Source: F23-B02 sp963632825 (GTDB taxonomy: Bacteria > Bacillota > Clostridia > Oscillospirales > Oscillospiraceae). Taken from it: 20,704 nucleotides of DNA. Position numbers and translations under genes: made by a program. The notes below the pieces were generated by a model, which was given only the letters and a program-made list of their open reading frames with translations, was not told the origin of the DNA and ran no database searches. Positions 19,522 to 20,704 of the stretch are shown one piece after another. The stretch lies in assembly GCA_963632825.1 (NCBI GenBank), contig CAVGWF010000032.1, positions 1 through 20,704 of the forward strand, given 5' to 3'. Within the stretch, counting starts at the first letter, position 1, and the number at the start of each line of letters is the position of its first letter.

Positions 19522-20704
19522 TTATTCTGCGGCCGGCTGTGCCTGTGCCGCCGTGTCGGTTTCTATGCGTTTATTTAAAACTACTGCGAGGATTATGCCT
19601 ATAAGAGTCACTGCCATGTTGAACAGCAGCACATACCGCGGGCCGTCCGTGCCGGAGACTCGGGTGATGAGGCTTGCCGCGTTAAGGACGGCGTAGTTTG
19701 CAACGGATGAGGATATCATGACTATCGAGGTGATGACGCCGCGGTTTTTGGGGAACATTTCGTTTGCGACCGAGGTGACGAGCTGGAGAACGCCGCCGGC
19801 TGCGAAGAAGCCCACGAAGAAGCCGCCGACCAGGCACACCGCCGGTACCTGAACGAGGAATACGACGCCGAGAGTGATGAATGCGCAGGTCGGATACACT
19901 ATGAGTATCTTTGCCGGCTTGACTCCCCTGCCGAGCAGCGCCGCGTTTATGAACAGGGCGGCGACGATGCCGAGGGAGTACCAGGTCTGGATCATGCTGG
20001 GGTTCGTCAGGCCGTAGAGCGTGCCGAGCTCCTGATTGCAGTTCATCCAGAGCATGAAGGTCGTAGAGGTGGTAAAGCCGAGCGCTATGAGGATGACCGC
20101 CGACGGGGTGAAGCGCATCTTTTCCTTTTCGCCCGTCTCCGTCTTTGCCGCCTGCTCCCGCGGCGGGAAGGGCAGGAACGCGAGCGCGATGCCGTCTATT
20201 ATGATTATTGCCGCTCCGGCGAGGAACACGGTGTTGAAGGGAAGGCCGTTTGCGTCAACGGCGAGTATCGCAAAGGGCAGAAGGAACTGCGACAGGGATA
20301 CGGCAAGCTTCGTGAAGATGTTTGCTATCGTTCCCTTCTCCTTGAATATCTCCATGCAGGAGGGGGTGATGCTCGTATCGAGGAAGGAGTTTGCCATGCC
20401 GCTTACTATCGCAAAGGCGTAGCCCCAATACATGTTCGTCGTAAAGGTGATGCCGGTGAAGAACACGGCGTACAGCGCACAGCCTATCAGCGCCGAGAGC
20501 CTTCTGCCGAACTTATCCGAGAGCGGGCCTGCGACGGGGAAGGCTATCAGACGGCCCAGGCCGATGGCGGCGATGACGGCGACGACGGCGGATATGTCGT
20601 AAACTCCGTCCGCGCCGGGAGCCGAGCCCCAGAGTGCCGCGAACTCCTGCTTGTAGTGTCCCATGACCGATGAGGATATGCCGAGCACGAAGTACGTTAT
20701 ATAC
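19522..20704 (-). CDS. MFS transporter (5' end cut by the window edge)
   Basis: A hydrophobic carrier of the major facilitator superfamily. The visible 393 residues show about eleven or twelve membrane helices, the RLIAFPVAGPLSDKFGRR loop between helices 2 and 3 (the classic MFS signature with D, R and G), and a hydrophilic central loop with EREQ-type charges (PPREQAAKTETGEKEK). The frame stays open to the right edge, with hydrophobic residues upstream of the possible GTG at 20688, so the true start is probably outside the window. It is the first visible gene of the operon and ends 15 bases before the TIM-barrel gene. The neighbourhood suggests uptake of a hydroaromatic acid, but the substrate cannot be read from sequence. 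A role as a sugar-acid or oxalate/formate-type carrier is an alternative. Confidence 0.85.
   Translation of the reverse strand, partial: YITYFVLGISSSVMGHYKQEFAALWGSAPGADGVYDISAVVAVIAAIGLGRLIAFPVAGPLSDKFGRRLSALIGCALYAVFFTGITFTTNMYWGYAFAIVSGMANSFLDTSITPSCMEIFKEKGTIANIFTKLAVSLSQFLLPFAILAVDANGLPFNTVFLAGAAIIIIDGIALAFLPFPPREQAAKTETGEKEKMRFTPSAVILIALGFTTSTTFMLWMNCNQELGTLYGLTNPSMIQTWYSLGIVAALFINAALLGRGVKPAKILIVYPTCAFITLGVVFLVQVPAVCLVGGFFVGFFAAGGVLQLVTSVANEMFPKNRGVITSIVMISSSVANYAVLNAASLITRVSGTDGPRYVLLFNMAVTLIGIILAVVLNKRIETDTAAQAQPAAE

Noticed and set aside
18283..19578. 431-codon plus-strand frame opposite the dehydrogenase and TIM-barrel genes
   Set aside because: It spans two real genes and their junction on the other strand, shows no protein family features and is best explained as a codon-bias shadow.
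1..20704. CRISPR arrays, tRNA or rRNA genes, insertion sequences, riboswitches
   Set aside because: No regularly spaced repeats, cloverleaf-like sequences, rRNA signatures, transposase genes or recognisable riboswitch cores were found on reading both strands.

Overview
The window looks like a chromosomal segment of an anaerobic, endospore-forming member of the Bacillota, most likely a gut-type clostridium close to the Oscillospiraceae/Ruminococcaceae. The signs are SpoIIP and a SleB-type cell wall hydrolase (sporulation), a reverse-type rubrerythrin (oxygen defence in anaerobes), a HemZ-type radical SAM enzyme, strong AGGAGG ribosome binding sites, frequent GTG/TTG starts and a moderately GC-rich coding sequence broken by AT-rich spacers. 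No rRNA, tRNA, CRISPR array, insertion sequence or phage gene was seen.

Layout. 1-250 is a non-coding patch crowded with inverted repeats. 258-2391 holds three minus-strand genes: rubrerythrin, a two-CBS-domain protein and spoIIP. 2392-3131 is a long spacer with a decayed TSCPD-domain gene (2536-2778) and a likely control region for the next gene. 3132-4746 (plus) has a secreted SleB-like hydrolase and rsmG. 4747-4950 is a GC-rich structured spacer ending in a bidirectional terminator. 4953-7363 (minus) is a translationally coupled pair, hemZ and a uridine-kinase-like gene. A spacer with two outward-facing sigma-A-type promoters (7364-7686) leads into a six-gene plus-strand housekeeping operon, gdpP-rplI-dnaB-tilS-hpt-ftsH (7687-15413), closed by a strong terminator. 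A 30-codon gene with an excellent ribosome binding site (15573-15665) sits alone between terminators.

The last 5 kb (15815-20704, minus) is an accessory catabolic-looking operon. Reading in the direction of transcription it encodes an MFS transporter (cut by the window edge), a xylose-isomerase-like TIM-barrel protein, a shikimate dehydrogenase homologue and an FMN/4Fe-4S/FAD ene-reductase. My best reading is uptake and processing of a hydroaromatic acid such as shikimate or quinate: oxidation to the 3-dehydro compound, then dehydration and/or reduction of the enone. This is inference from families and neighbourhood, and it is the most interesting candidate system here.
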